Source of the DNA: Chiridota heheva
Taxonomy: Eukaryota > Echinodermata > Holothuroidea > Apodida > Chiridotidae
Reading direction: 5' to 3'
Length of the DNA stretch: 64,000 nt
NCBI GenBank assembly: GCA_020152595.1
Contig: JAIGNY010004521.1
Coordinates: forward strand, 208,501 to 272,500
A program made the translations under genes and the position numbers. The notes under the pieces are model-generated. The model was not told the DNA's origin. It did not search any database and worked only from the letters and a program-made list of their open reading frames with translations. The stretch's first letter is position 1. Every line of letters starts with the position of its first letter. Below, piece after piece: positions 22,469 to 32,290 of the stretch.

Positions 22469-22548
22469 AAATGACTTCTGTAGTAAGTGTACTATGGAAG
22501 GTTGGTGCCCTCATAATCACATTCTTAACAGTTGTTAATGTATTTTAA
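22469..22548 (+). CDS. alternative terminal exon A: hydrophobic tail
   Basis: A polypyrimidine tract and AG (TCTGTCTTCTCTTTGTAG) end at 22468. Entering in phase 1 from the TIR exon makes a Glu codon (G|AA). The frame then encodes 25 residues, MTSVVSVLWKVG then ALIITFLTVVNVF, and TAA at 22546-22548. The segment is hydrophobic enough for a C-terminal membrane anchor. Spliced directly after the TIR it would give a tail-anchored TIR protein of about 170 residues. The duplicate at 27547 keeps hydrophobicity with conservative changes. There is no transcript evidence; it could also be a repeat-borne cryptic exon. Confidence 0.5.
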
Positions 22549-22879
22549 AGAAAGTGTATTTAACTTTTTGGCTATTTGAATTATTTTCCCTTAAACTTTC
22601 TTCAAGTGGTAAATTATAATACCCTTACTAGATTATGTGTTTACTACCTACCTGACATATCCAATAGTTTTTAAGGCACACAATCGCAGGACAAAATATG
22701 ATAGAATACATTAAAACTTTGATGTGTGAAAAAGTTGCGATGAATGGAAAGGAATTGCTCCAAAATTTTAATGTAATTATTAAAAAAAATCAGTCACTGA
22801 CAATCATCACATGTTTTGTGATAAAGTGTATGATGATACTTTAAAACCCCATGGCCATATTCAGCTACTTCCAGATTGA

Positions 22880-22978
22880 AAACAATATTTGAATATATAT
22901 ATATATATATATATATAAATATATATATAAATATATATATAAATATATATATAAATATATATCTAAATATATATATAA

Positions 22979-23013
<35 letters not shown>

Positions 23014-23030
23014 TGTACATATATTTATTG
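22880..23030. repeat. AT microsatellite (ATATATATAA units), unit A
   Basis: A run of ATATATATATAAAT units about 140 bp long. The corresponding tract in unit B (27957-28045) is shorter. Confidence 0.95.
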
Positions 23031-23409
23031 CTTTTTATGATACATACATTTAAAAATGATCAAAATTGTACAATGGTAATATGCAAATATGTTGCAGTAC
23101 ACGAATATCGATTTAGTAGAACAAACAGAAAAAAAAGTAGAAAACGAAAAAAGTTGAAAATGACGATAAAGGTGTCTTACATGCAAAGTTAAACCCAAAC
23201 GTACAAGTAATCTACAAGTGGAAGTCCCGAGGCTGGTTGCAATAAAGTAACAATATTGAAAACAATAACTTAAGATATAAATGTTCTTAGGTTTTGTTGA
23301 TGTGACGTCCCAAAATTTAAATTAAATTTGCATAACAATAAGGCAATTAGACATTCAAAATATTGTAAAACCGATTTAAAGAAAGTTTTTGCTATTTTCA
23401 TGATAGGCC

Positions 23410-23853
23410 CTAGAGCATGGGTTCTTAATACAAAATTTGCCAAGGGTCATCATTTCATAACAGCTTCAAGCCATGGGCCAATCGCATGGCAAAACTAGCG
23501 TAATGTGACAAACAAAACCCGTTAAAACAAGTTGAGCATGCGCGATTAGAAGGATGTATGCCAGGTATCGGCCGTTTCTTATCCACCTTACTTGACAAGC
23601 CGCTAGCCCAATTTATAGTGGAACTAAAGATAACATTTTATTTGCTAAGCCGCGATGTTTGAGTGAGCTGATCTGCCTAGGAAAAAATCTTAAAATAAAC
23701 AAGTATTATGCGATTTTGACCGATCTCATACGGATTAAGCCAAATGCACTGTATTGCATTTTATAATGACTATTGTTCGCGGGCCAGATTAGATGGTCTG
23801 GCGGGCCAGATTTGACTCGCGGGCCGCCTATTAAGAATCGCCGCCCTAGAGCA
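23410..23853. mobile_element. hAT-like non-autonomous element with 8-bp TSD, unit A
   Basis: An 8-bp duplication CTAGAGCA flanks 23418-23845. The ends read (A/T)GGGTTCTTAA... and ...TTAAGAATCGCCGCC, an imperfect inverted pair of the type found in hAT elements (8-bp TSD, CAGGG-like ends, 'GCGGGCC' near the end). There is no coding capacity. The same element with the same TSD is at 28414-28873, so it was there before the tandem duplication. Confidence 0.7.
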
Positions 23854-26043
23854 TATTTTTGGTTCGCTTGCAAAGCATTTATGCGAATTACGTCCGTCCG
23901 GTCATCCGGCCGTCCACAGATTTGTCCACAGATTTCCTCAGAAATGTTAAAAGTTTTTTGAGAATTCCTCAGAAAATGTTAAAGTTTTTTCAGAGTTTCT
24001 CAGAAAAAGTTAGTTTTTTCAGATATTCTTATCGAAGGTTAGAATTTTCTTATAAAATGTTAAAGTTTTTCAGAGATACATAAGACAGGATTAAAGACTA
24101 GTTCCTTAAAAAGTCTACCAAACATTTGATATTTTCTTAGAAGATAACTGTAAAATGATATAATTTTCCAATATTCTTTAGAGATCCTCAAGTCTCTCTT
24201 GTAGCACTTAAGATTTAAAATCCTTAAAATTCTTCAAAATATTTGGGCACAAACAGTTATATCAGTCATGATTTTTTAAACTCCACCTTTATTATTGTGC
24301 TCAATTGCATAAAGTTGCCACAGTATATGACCTAACCACACTTTTTTTATTTAGTATGCTTAGTTAGGGAGTGTGACAGGATGTGATTGCATATAAACAT
24401 AGGAAGGGATGCCATGTGGGACATGGATGGGGGCCATGAGGGACATATGATATAATATTTACCATGTTGTATACACCAAGGGCTATATCAGGCATAATTA
24501 TTTGACTCCACCTTTTTTTTCCTATTTAACAACTCATTTGCATATAAGTTAAATGAATAGACACTTTAATACATAGTATGCTAAATCAGGAACTGTGATA
24601 GCTAGGATGAGACTTCTTATGGAGCTTATGGGACTTCATGTGAGACATAGGGTGGGATGCAATGTGGGACATGAGGTGGGCTACCATGTGGGACATGGGG
24701 TGGGATGCCATGTGGAACAGGGTGGAATGCCACGTAGGATATGTGGTGGAATGCCATGCAGGGGTAGGGTGGATTGCCATGGGATGGAATGTCATGTGGG
24801 ACATGGGATGTCATGTGGGACATGGCGTCCCACCCTATTTCAACAATTCATTTGCATATAAGTTATTATATGAACTGACACTTTCATACATAGTATGCTC
24901 AATCAGGGACTGTGATAGCTAGGATGAGACTTCTTATGGAGCCTATGGAATGTCATGTGGGACATGGGTGGGGTGGGATGCCATGTGGGACATAGGGTGG
25001 GATGCCATGTGGAACAGGGTAGAATGCCATGTGGGACATGGTGGGATGCCACGAGTAACACAGAGTGTGGCATAGGTTGTGATGCCATGTGTGACATAAG
25101 GTAGGATGCCATGTGTGACAAGGTAGGATGCCATGTGTGACATAGGGTAGGAGGCCATGTGCGACATAGGGTGGGAGGCCATGAGAACATGGGATGTGAT
25201 GCCATGTGGGACATAAAGTAGGATGTCATTGGGACATTGGGAGGAATACCATGTGAAACATATGGTGGGATGCCATGTGGGACATCAGGTGGGAAGCCAC
25301 AGATGCATGACACAGGGAGGGATGCCATGTGGGACATAGGGAGGGGTGTCATGTGGTACATATGGTTGGATTAATGTGGGACATACATGTAGGATGAGAT
25401 CCATGTGGGTCATAGCATGGGATGCCATGTGGGACATATGGTGGAATGCCATGTGGGACATATGGTGGAATATGCCATGTAAGACACTGTATGGTGAAAA
25501 GCCATGTGGAAGATATAGTGGAATGCCCTGTGGGACATATGATGGAATGCCATGTGGGACGTGGGACATGGGGTGGGATGCCATGTGGGAGATATGGTGG
25601 AATGCCATGTGGGACATGAGATGGTATGTCGTGTAAGACATGGGATAGGATGCCATGTGGGACATGGGATGGGATGCCATGTGGGACATGGGGTGGGGTG
25701 CCATGTGGGGCATAGGATGGGATGCCCTGTGGGACATATGATGGAATGCCATGTGGAACATGGGGTGTCATGTGGGACATGGGGTGGGATGCCATGTGGG
25801 AGATATGGTGGAATGCCATGTGGGACATGGGATGGGATGTCATCTGGGACATGGGGTAGGATGCCATGTGGGACATGGGATGGGATGCCATGTGGGACAT
25901 GGGGTGAAATGCCATGTGGGACATGGGATGCCATGTGGGACTTAATTGTGAGATGCCATTTTTATAATTGGCAGGACCATATGATATGGGTGTCAATTTG
26001 CATGGGCATGCGAACCATGACGGTATTTACCGTTCTAGTCTTT
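23854..26043. other. 2.2-kb block present only in unit A
   Basis: The two duplication units match up to AGAGCATATTTT (23861 / 28881) and resume at about 26046 / 28888 (TGAAGTCAAGTTG / TGATGTCAAGTTG). The block between has a degenerate TTCCTCAGAAAATGTTAAAG minisatellite at 23930-24080, three copies of an AT-rich motif (CATTTGCATATAAGTTA) at about 24300, 24540 and 24850, and the large minisatellite. It was either inserted in A or deleted from B. Confidence 0.8.
24400..25945. repeat. 23-24 bp GCCATGTGGGACATGG minisatellite
   Basis: Several tens of copies of GGGATGCCATGTGGGACATG plus GGGT, most regular at 25560-25935. It is interrupted near 24430-24600 and 24835-24950 by the AT-rich motif. The period of 24 keeps frames open on both strands, giving His/Gly/Cys-rich or Pro/Met/His-rich frames up to about 215 codons. 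These are not genes. Confidence 0.97.
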
Positions 26044-26229
26044 TAATTGAAGTCAAGTTGTTACTACAGTACCTGTCCATAAACTCTTTCAAGGCCAGTT
26101 ACTGTATCTAAGGTAAATGTAAATAGATTTCAGTTTGTCTTTTGATTGGTCGAAACACAATGGTGCAATGTGCACTTACATTGATAGTTTTGGAATAAAG
26201 TATGCCGCCACATTTTAATCATGACAGAT

Positions 26230-26465
26230 GGCCTTTTAAGTTTAAGCTTAATTAAGACTGATGCGTCTAAATGTAGTACAGTTTACTTTCTACCCCACTT
26301 TTTTTTCATTTTGTCATTGTTCAATTAAACAGATGCATACAAATGTAGTAGAGTGTACTTTCACCCAACTTTTTTTCATTTTGTCACTGTTCAATTAAAC
26401 AGATGCATCCAAATGTAGTACAGTTTACTTTCTACCCCACTTTTTTCATTTTGTCACTTCAGTTA
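26230..26465. repeat. 70-75 bp tandem repeat, unit A (about 3 copies)
   Basis: Units contain AATTAAACAGATGCATCCAA, ATGTAGTACAGTTTACTTTC and CCCCACTTTTTTTCATTTTG. The same array has about seven copies in unit B (29050-29580). Confidence 0.93.
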
Positions 26466-26650
26466 ATTATCTGTATCTGATCTCTCTAATTTTTGAACAC
26501 ATTTCTGTATTTCAGGTTGATGATGACTGAGATGGGTTTTGTGATCTTCTATTTTGTTTTGATTTGGAAACACAAATTAAATTGAACGGAAATCTAATCA
26601 ATTTTGTTTTTCTGTTACATTTGTTCTCCCTTTATTGCAACAACGTCAAG

Positions 26651-26815
26651 GTAAGGGTGTAGGGGAAGTTTGTGGCAAAACAAAGAAAAGGAAGCAAGTG
26701 ACACCGAATGAGACAGGAAATCAAGAAGAAGGAATTGCCAAAAGGCTTAAGGAGAATAATTCTGTGAACATTACTGGAGATAACAATACAGTGTATAATA
26801 ATGTTAAAAAACTTG
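26651..26815 (+). CDS. TIR-domain protein, exon 3: basic stretch and amyloid/RHIM-like motif (copy 1)
   Basis: A 165-bp exon lies between a pyrimidine-rich AG site (TTCTCCCTTTATTGCAACAACGTCAAG) and ACTTG|gtacgt. It is phase 1 at both ends, so it can be added or skipped without changing frame. It joins the TIR exon with a Gly codon. Residues in order: KGVGEVCGKTKKRKQ (a basic cluster that could act as a nuclear signal), a polar linker, then NNSVNITGDNNTVYNNVKKL. The G-D-N-N-T-V core resembles the G-x-x-N-x-hydrophobic core of RHIM motifs and related amyloid signalling motifs, although the residues before the Gly are offset by one. A duplicate lies at 29784. The role as an assembly motif is inference. 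Confidence 0.72.
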
Positions 26816-26999
26816 GTACGTACATTTGACATTCTTGTAGAGATCTTATTTGATTCCAGTTAAGCTTGAAAAAGTTTTGCTTATTCAGCACATGCTGTTC
26901 TAGCAAAAATTTCAAAACGGGGTGGTCAACAACATTACATGTCGGGTCGCAGAAAATATTTACAGAACCTAAAAGTTAATAGCGGCACCAGGATTTTAA

Positions 27000-27290
27000 A
27001 TAACAAGCAATCAGAAACTTTTTTTTTCTTTGTAAAACCACCAATCAGAGAGCTTTTTCAAAAACAATAGGTCAGAGAACTTGCTAAAACAACCAATCAG
27101 TAGCTTTTTCTGAAACAACCAATCCTAGCTTTTTCTAAACAGCCAATCAGAGAGCTTTTCTAAAACAAACAATCAGAGTTGTTTCTAAACAACTAATCAG
27201 AGAGCTTTTTCTAACAACCATTCAGAGAGCTTTTCTAAAACATTAAATCAGAGGTGTTTCTAAAAGAACCAATTAGAGAGCTTTTGGGCA
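27000..27290. repeat. 25-28 bp CCAATCAG minisatellite, unit A (about 10 copies)
   Basis: Degenerate units of AAACAACCAATCAGAGAGCT plus TTTTCT. Unit B has only about two copies (30145-30200). Each carries a CCAAT-box-like ACCAATCAG. Confidence 0.93.
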
Positions 27291-27546
27291 ATGCTAAAAA
27301 TTTCAAAAATTTAAAATGGTTTTTGTGTGTATTTGACATGATTTTTAAGCAATGTCTTGCCACCAAAACCGTGAACGACCACATGCCATTGTGCATTACC
27401 GCCACAGGTGGTACATGCTTCTACATACAATTTTATTTGTGCTCCCCCCCCCCCCCCCACCCTCCCTATCCCACAAAATAAATACGTTCAAAATCTTATT
27501 CCGGTAAGGAGCTATTCAAGTTTAAAGCTCTGTCTTTTCTGTGTAG

Positions 27547-27626
27547 AAATGACTGCTGTAATAAGTCTACTATGGAAGGTCGGTGCCCTCATAATCACAT
27601 TCTTAACAGTTGTTAATGTATTTTAA
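27547..27626 (+). CDS. alternative terminal exon B: hydrophobic tail
   Basis: The acceptor TCTTTTCTGTGTAG ends at 27546. Phase-1 entry creates a Glu codon, then 25 residues, MTAVISLLWKVG then ALIITFLTVVNVF, and a stop at 27624-27626. It differs from tail exon A by Ser to Ala, Val to Ile and Val to Leu plus a silent change, all conservative. Spliced after exon 3 it would give a TIR-amyloid motif-membrane tail protein of about 225 residues. No transcript evidence is available. Confidence 0.5.
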
Positions 27627-27956
27627 AGAAAGTGTATTTAACTTTTTGGCTATTTGAATTTTTTTCCCTCAAACTTTCTTCAAGTGGTGAATTCTAATAC
27701 CCTTGCTAGATTATGTGTTTACTACCTACCTGACATATCCAATAGTTTTTAAGGCACACAATCGCAGGACAAAATATGATAGAATACATAAAGACTTTAA
27801 ATGGAATGGAATTTCTCCAAAATTTTCATGTAATTATTAAAAAAATTAACCTAAATTCCAGTCACTGACAATCATCAGATGTTTTCTGATAAAGGGTATG
27901 ATGTAAGTTCAAAACCCCATGGCCATATTCAGCTACTTCCAGATTGAAAACAATAT

Positions 27957-28000
27957 TTGAATATATATATATATAAATATATATATAAATATATATATAA

Positions 28001-28032
<32 letters not shown>

Positions 28033-28045
28033 TTATACATATATT
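27957..28045. repeat. AT microsatellite, unit B
   Basis: ATATATATAAAT units, the shorter counterpart of 22880-23030. Confidence 0.93.
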
Positions 28046-28413
28046 TATTGCTTTTTATGATACATACATTTAAAAATGATCAAAATTGTACAATGGTAAT
28101 ATGCAAATATGTTGCAGTACACGAATATCGATTTAGTAGAACAAACAGAAAAAAAAGTTGAAAATGACGATAAAGGTGTCTTACATGCAAAGTTAAACCC
28201 AAACGTACAAGTAATCTACAAGTGGAAGTCCCGAGGCTGGTTGCAATAAAATAACAATATTGAAAACAATAACTTAAGATATAAATGTTCTTAGGTTTTG
28301 TTGATGTGACGTCCCAAAATTTAAATTAAATTTGCATAACAATAAGGCAATTAGACATTCAAAATATTGTAAAACCGAATTAAAGAAAGTTTTTGCTATT
28401 TTCATGATAGGCC

Positions 28414-28873
28414 CTAGAGCAAGGGTTCTTAATACAAAATTTGCCATGGGTCATCATTTTATAACAGCTTCAGGCCGTGGGCCAATCGCATGGCAAAACC
28501 AGCGTAATGTGATAAACAAAACCCGTCAAAACAATCCCTGAATACAAACAAGTTGAGAGCGTGTGCGATAAGAAGGATGTATGCCAGGTATCGGCAGTTT
28601 CTTATCCACCTTCCTTGACAAGCCGCTAGCCCAATTTATAGTGGAACTAGAGATAACATTTTATTTGCCAAGCCGCGATGTTTGAGTGAGCTGATCTGAG
28701 AAAACAACCTCAAAATAAACAAGTATTATGCGATTTTGACCGTTCTCATTCAGATTAAACCAAATGCACTGTATTGCCTTATATAATGACTATTGTTTGC
28801 AGGCCAGATTGGATGGTCTGGCGGGCCAGATTTGGCTCGCGGGCTGCCTGTTAAGAATTGCCACCCTAGAGCA
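28414..28873. mobile_element. hAT-like non-autonomous element with 8-bp TSD, unit B
   Basis: CTAGAGCA flanks 28422-28865. The ends are AGGGTTCTTAAT... and ...TTAAGAATTGCCACC. It is the duplicated copy of the element at 23410-23853. Confidence 0.7.
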
Positions 28874-29049
28874 TATTTTCCTCCAATTGATGTCAAGTTG
28901 TTACTACAGTACCTGTCCATAAACTCTTTCAAGGCCAGTTACTGTATCTAAGGTAAAAGTAAATAGATTTCAGTTTGTCTTTTGATTGGTCGAAACACAA
29001 TGGTGCAATGTGCACTTACATGTACATTGATAGTTTTGGAATAAAGTAT

Positions 29050-29580
29050 GCCGCCACATTTTAATAATGACAGATGCCCTGTTAAGTTAATGCTTAATTA
29101 AAACGGATGCATTTAAATGTAGTACAGTTTACTTTCTACCCCACTTTTTTTCATTTTGTCACTGTTTAATTAAGCAGATGCATACAAATGTAGTAGAGTG
29201 TACTTTCTACCCCACTTTTTTTAATTTTGTCACTGTTCAATTAAACGGATGCATCTAACTGTAGTAGTTTACTTTCTACTCCACTTTTTTAATTTGTCAC
29301 ATTAATTAAACGGATGCATCCAAATGTAGTATACTTTCTACCCCACTTTTTTCATTTTGTCACTCTTCAATTAAACGGATGCATCCAAATGTACAGTAGT
29401 ACAGTACACTTTCAACCCCACTTTTTTTCATTTTGTCTCTGTTCAATTAAAAGGATGCATTCAAATGTAGTAGTTTACTTTCTACCCCACTTTTTCATTT
29501 TGTCACTGTTCAATTAAACGGATGCATCCAAATGTAGTATACTTTCTACCCCACTTTTTTTTTTCATTTTGTCACTTCAA
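29050..29580. repeat. 70-75 bp tandem repeat, unit B (about 7 copies)
   Basis: Units contain AATTAAACGGATGCATCCAA, TGTAGT, ACTTTCTACCCCACTTTTTT and CATTTTGTCACT, with some truncated units. It is expanded relative to 26230-26465. Confidence 0.93.
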
Positions 29581-29783
29581 TTAATTATCTGTGTAATTGT
29601 GTATCAGATCTCTCTTAATTCTTGAACACATTTCTGTATTCTAGGTTGATGATGACTGAGATGGGTTTTGTGATCTTCTATTTCGTTTTGATTTGGAAAC
29701 AAACAAATTAAATTGAGCGGAAATCTAATTAATTTTGTTTTTTTGCTTACTTTTTTTTCTCCCTTTATTGCAACAACGTCAAG

Positions 29784-29948
29784 GTAAGGGTGTAGGGGAA
29801 GTTTGTGGCAAAACAAAGAAAAGGAAGCAAGTGACACCGAATGAGACAGGAAATCAAGAAGAAGGAATTGCCAAAAGGCATGAGGAGAATAATTCTGTGA
29901 ACATTACTGGAGATAACAATACAGTGTATAATAATGTTTAAAAACTTG
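29784..29948 (+). pseudogene. amyloid/RHIM-like exon, copy 2, with an in-frame stop
   Basis: This is an exact-length copy (165 bp) of 26651-26815 with the same splice signals. The sequence differs at the Lys-Arg-Leu-Lys site (LK becomes HE) and at one base that turns GTT-AAA into GTT-TAA. Translation would therefore end right after VYNNV. It may be a dead duplicate. It could equally be an alternative last exon giving a TIR protein of about 196 residues ending on the motif. The amyloid core NITGDNNTVYNNV is unchanged. Confidence 0.6.
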
Positions 29949-30144
29949 GTACGTACATTTGACATTCTTGTAGAGATCTTATTTGATTCCAGCTATGGTT
30001 GTAAAAGTTGTGCCCATTCAGCACATACTGTACTGTTCTAGCAAAAATTTTAAAACAGGGTGGTCAACAACATTACATGCCGGGTCGCAGAAAATATTTA
30101 CAGAACCTAAAAGTTAATAGCGGCACCAGGATTTTAAATAACAA

Positions 30145-30200
30145 CCAATCAGAAAGCTTTTTTTTTCTAAAACAACCAATCAGAGAGCTTTTTCAAACTG
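30145..30200. repeat. CCAATCAG units, unit B (about 2 copies)
   Basis: Two AACCAATCAGA(AAG/GAG)AGCTTTT units, the contracted counterpart of 27000-27290. Confidence 0.85.
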
Positions 30201-30210
30201 ATTTTTGGGT

Positions 30211-30311
30211 TTCTGAGTAATTAAGCATTCGAAGTGGTAACAGTATTATGTGTTACAAAATTATATTACAGCCGCTTTTGAATGCCCAACTTTTTAACCA
30301 ACATTAGTTAA
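30211..30311 (+). repeat. partial terminal repeat of the 4.1-kb element
   Basis: TTCTGAGTAATTAAGCATTC through CCAACATTAG is the inverse of 32029-32120 and matches 35950-36060 in the same orientation. It is truncated directly before the LINE. Confidence 0.88.
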
Positions 30312-30317
30312 GCATCA

Positions 30318-31990
30318 GTGGGTTTTACCTTCTAGACCCTAAGCTTACCTACAAGCGACACATCACCAACCTGAAACTGAAATGCAACAGCTCCCTCAAC
30401 CTCCTCAGACTCCTCTCCAACACCACTTGGGGTGCGAACCGCTTTACTCTCCTCAAAATTTTCAGGCTCACCGTTCGTGCCAAGCTTGACTACGGCAATA
30501 TTGTCAACTGTGTCGCTCACAACTCGTACCTCAACCACATCAACACCATCCAAAATGAAGCCCTCAGGATTTGTCTAGGTGCTTACAGGACCTCCCCAAT
30601 AACCAGCCTTCATGTTGAAGCCAACGAACTCCCCTTTCTACTTAGATGTAGAAAGCTTAGCCTATCCTATGCTTTTAGGGTCCTCACCAACACCCAGAGC
30701 CCTGTTTACAACCTCATTAGGTACCCCAATTTCTCCTCCCTCTTTAATAGGACTAAAACCCTATCCCCTACCTTCTGCTTACGCATTAAATCAGACCCTC
30801 TATCTCGGCATCAGCCCCACCACTCTCGGCACCTTCTCCTGGCCCACTTTTTTCCTTGGGCCACCCCCCTCCCTTCTGTCCACTTGGGCCTCTCCACCCA
30901 TCACAAAGCTCAAACCCATCCTAACCTCTTCATCAATCTCCACAACCAAGTCAAAGACCAACTCTCAAATTACACCTCCATCTATACTGATGGGTCCAAG
31001 GAGGGCAACAAGACAGCTGCTGCTGCGGTCATCCAAGACATCACCCTCAGTAGCAGACTTCCCGACTACTCATCCATCTTTTCAGCCGAGGCTAAGGCCA
31101 TTCTCCTTGCCCTCAACTTTATTGAGTACTCCTTGCTCAGCCACTTTGTTATTTTCTCCGACTCAAAGGCTGTTCTTACTTCTTTACTCAACCTTAAATG
31201 GGATAACCTCACATGCCACCTCCTCCTCCGCAAACTCCTTTCTCCCGCCCTCTGCAGGAAAAGTATTCTTTTCTTCTGGATTCCCAGCCATGTTGGCATC
31301 CAGGGTAATGACAGGGCTGATGCAGCCGCTAAGCTTGCCCTCACCCTCCTCCCTGCCCATTTCCCCAAAACCCTCTATGACATCAAACCGCTTATCGCTT
31401 TTCTTGTTCGTGACCGCTGGCAAACCTCATGGAAGTCCCAAATTGATAACAAACTCCATGTCATCCAGCCCACAATTCCGATCAAAGCCACCATCAACAA
31501 CCTCTCTTGTATTGACAACGTTCATATTACCCGTCTTAGAATTGGTCACACTCATCTCACCCACTCCCACCTCCAAATTGGCTCCCCCCAACTTCTCTGC
31601 AACAATTGCCTTTGCACCCTCACAATCCATCACGTTCTCCTTGCTTGCCCCCTGTACAACCTTCCCAGAGCTCCCCTTGCTCCCTACAACTCAATTGCTG
31701 AGTTCTTCCAGAAAATTCCTCCATATAAAATTATCTCCTTCCTTCATCATGCTTCCCTCTACGACCATATTTAATTCTCCATTTCCACCCCCTCTCTACT
31801 TTGTTTTTGTTTCAACCATGCACCTCCCCTCACGATCACAGCTTTCTGACCTTTTGTCCTTAAATTTCTCTCATTCTCCCCCTGTTTCCTTTACTTCCTA
31901 CCTCTAGAATGATCTGACCTCTCAGGCACAATTTGACCTTAGTAGATGTGGTGCAGTTAAGCCATCATCAAACAAAACAAACAAACTGAC
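30318..31990 (+). mobile_element. 5'-truncated non-LTR retrotransposon (LINE, RNase H-bearing clade)
   Basis: The element begins inside ORF2 and ends in a CATCATCAAACAAAACAAAC tail. A second copy (43085-44936) ends with the same tail motif, which identifies the 3' end. 5' truncation is usual for LINEs. RNase H downstream of RT places it in the I/R1/LOA/Nimb-type group; the exact clade is not determined. Confidence 0.85.
30322..31774 (+). pseudogene. LINE ORF2 C-terminal part: end of RT, RNase H, zinc knuckle
   Basis: One frame is open without stops for about 480 codons, lacking the start of ORF2. It begins with the RT thumb region (LLDPKLTYKRHITNLK, then VRAKLDYGNIV and IQNEALRICLGAYRTSPI). 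The RNase H domain has all four acidic residues: Asp in SIYTDGSK, Glu in SAEAKAILLAL, Asp in IFSDSKAVL and Asp in GNDRADAAAK. It also has FFWIPSHVGI. A C-x2-C-x7-H-x4-C knuckle (CNNCLCTLTIHHVLLAC) follows. The stop is at 31772-31774. The longer open frame at 30612-31907 in another phase is a shadow. The intact frame suggests recent insertion. Confidence 0.87.
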
Positions 31991-31992
31991 CC

Positions 31993-32290
31993 ACCCAATC
32001 CGAAGAATAGGTAAACTTTCAAAATCCTAATGTTGGTTAAAAAGTTAAGCATTTAAAAGCGGCTGTAATATAATTTTGTACCACATAATGCTATTAACGC
32101 TTTGAATGCTTAATTACTCAGAAGCAGTACAACAGTATTATAGTTTTGGTAAAGATTGTGAACACTCGTAGGCTTATGCCACGGCTAAAATACAGTAATC
32201 TTGTGTATTTGGGAGGAAATGAGTTGAAATGGCCTATATAAAGAACAAACCCGGTGCCCTTAAATTTGTCAAAAATCTCAATAAGATGTC
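31993..32290 (-). repeat. left terminal inverted repeat
   Basis: Reverse complement of 35815-36101. Confidence 0.88.

Larger units (their letters stand above)
22404..27300 (+). repeat. tandem segmental duplication, unit A
   Basis: Unit A shares 22404-23853 with 27486-28873 and 26044-27070 with 28886-30200. In it lie tail exon A, an AT repeat, an hAT-like element, a roughly 2.2-kb block with a large minisatellite that unit B lacks, a 70-75 bp repeat and the amyloid-motif exon 1. Identity in shared parts is high (small scattered changes by eye), which points to a recent duplication. Confidence 0.9.
27486..30200 (+). repeat. tandem segmental duplication, unit B
   Basis: This repeats unit A without its 2.2-kb block: tail exon B (27547), AT tract, hAT-like element (28414-28873), 70-75 bp array (expanded), amyloid-motif exon copy 2 (29784) and CCAAT units (contracted). 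Confidence 0.9.

Noticed and set aside
24586..26046. Many long open frames on both strands
   Set aside because: They are products of a 24-bp minisatellite whose period is divisible by three, with no domain or codon signature.
30612..31907. 431-codon plus-strand open frame
   Set aside because: It is a shadow of the LINE ORF2 frame (30322-31774), which carries the RT and RNase H motifs. Its Pro/Ser/Leu-rich product comes from C-rich codons read out of phase.
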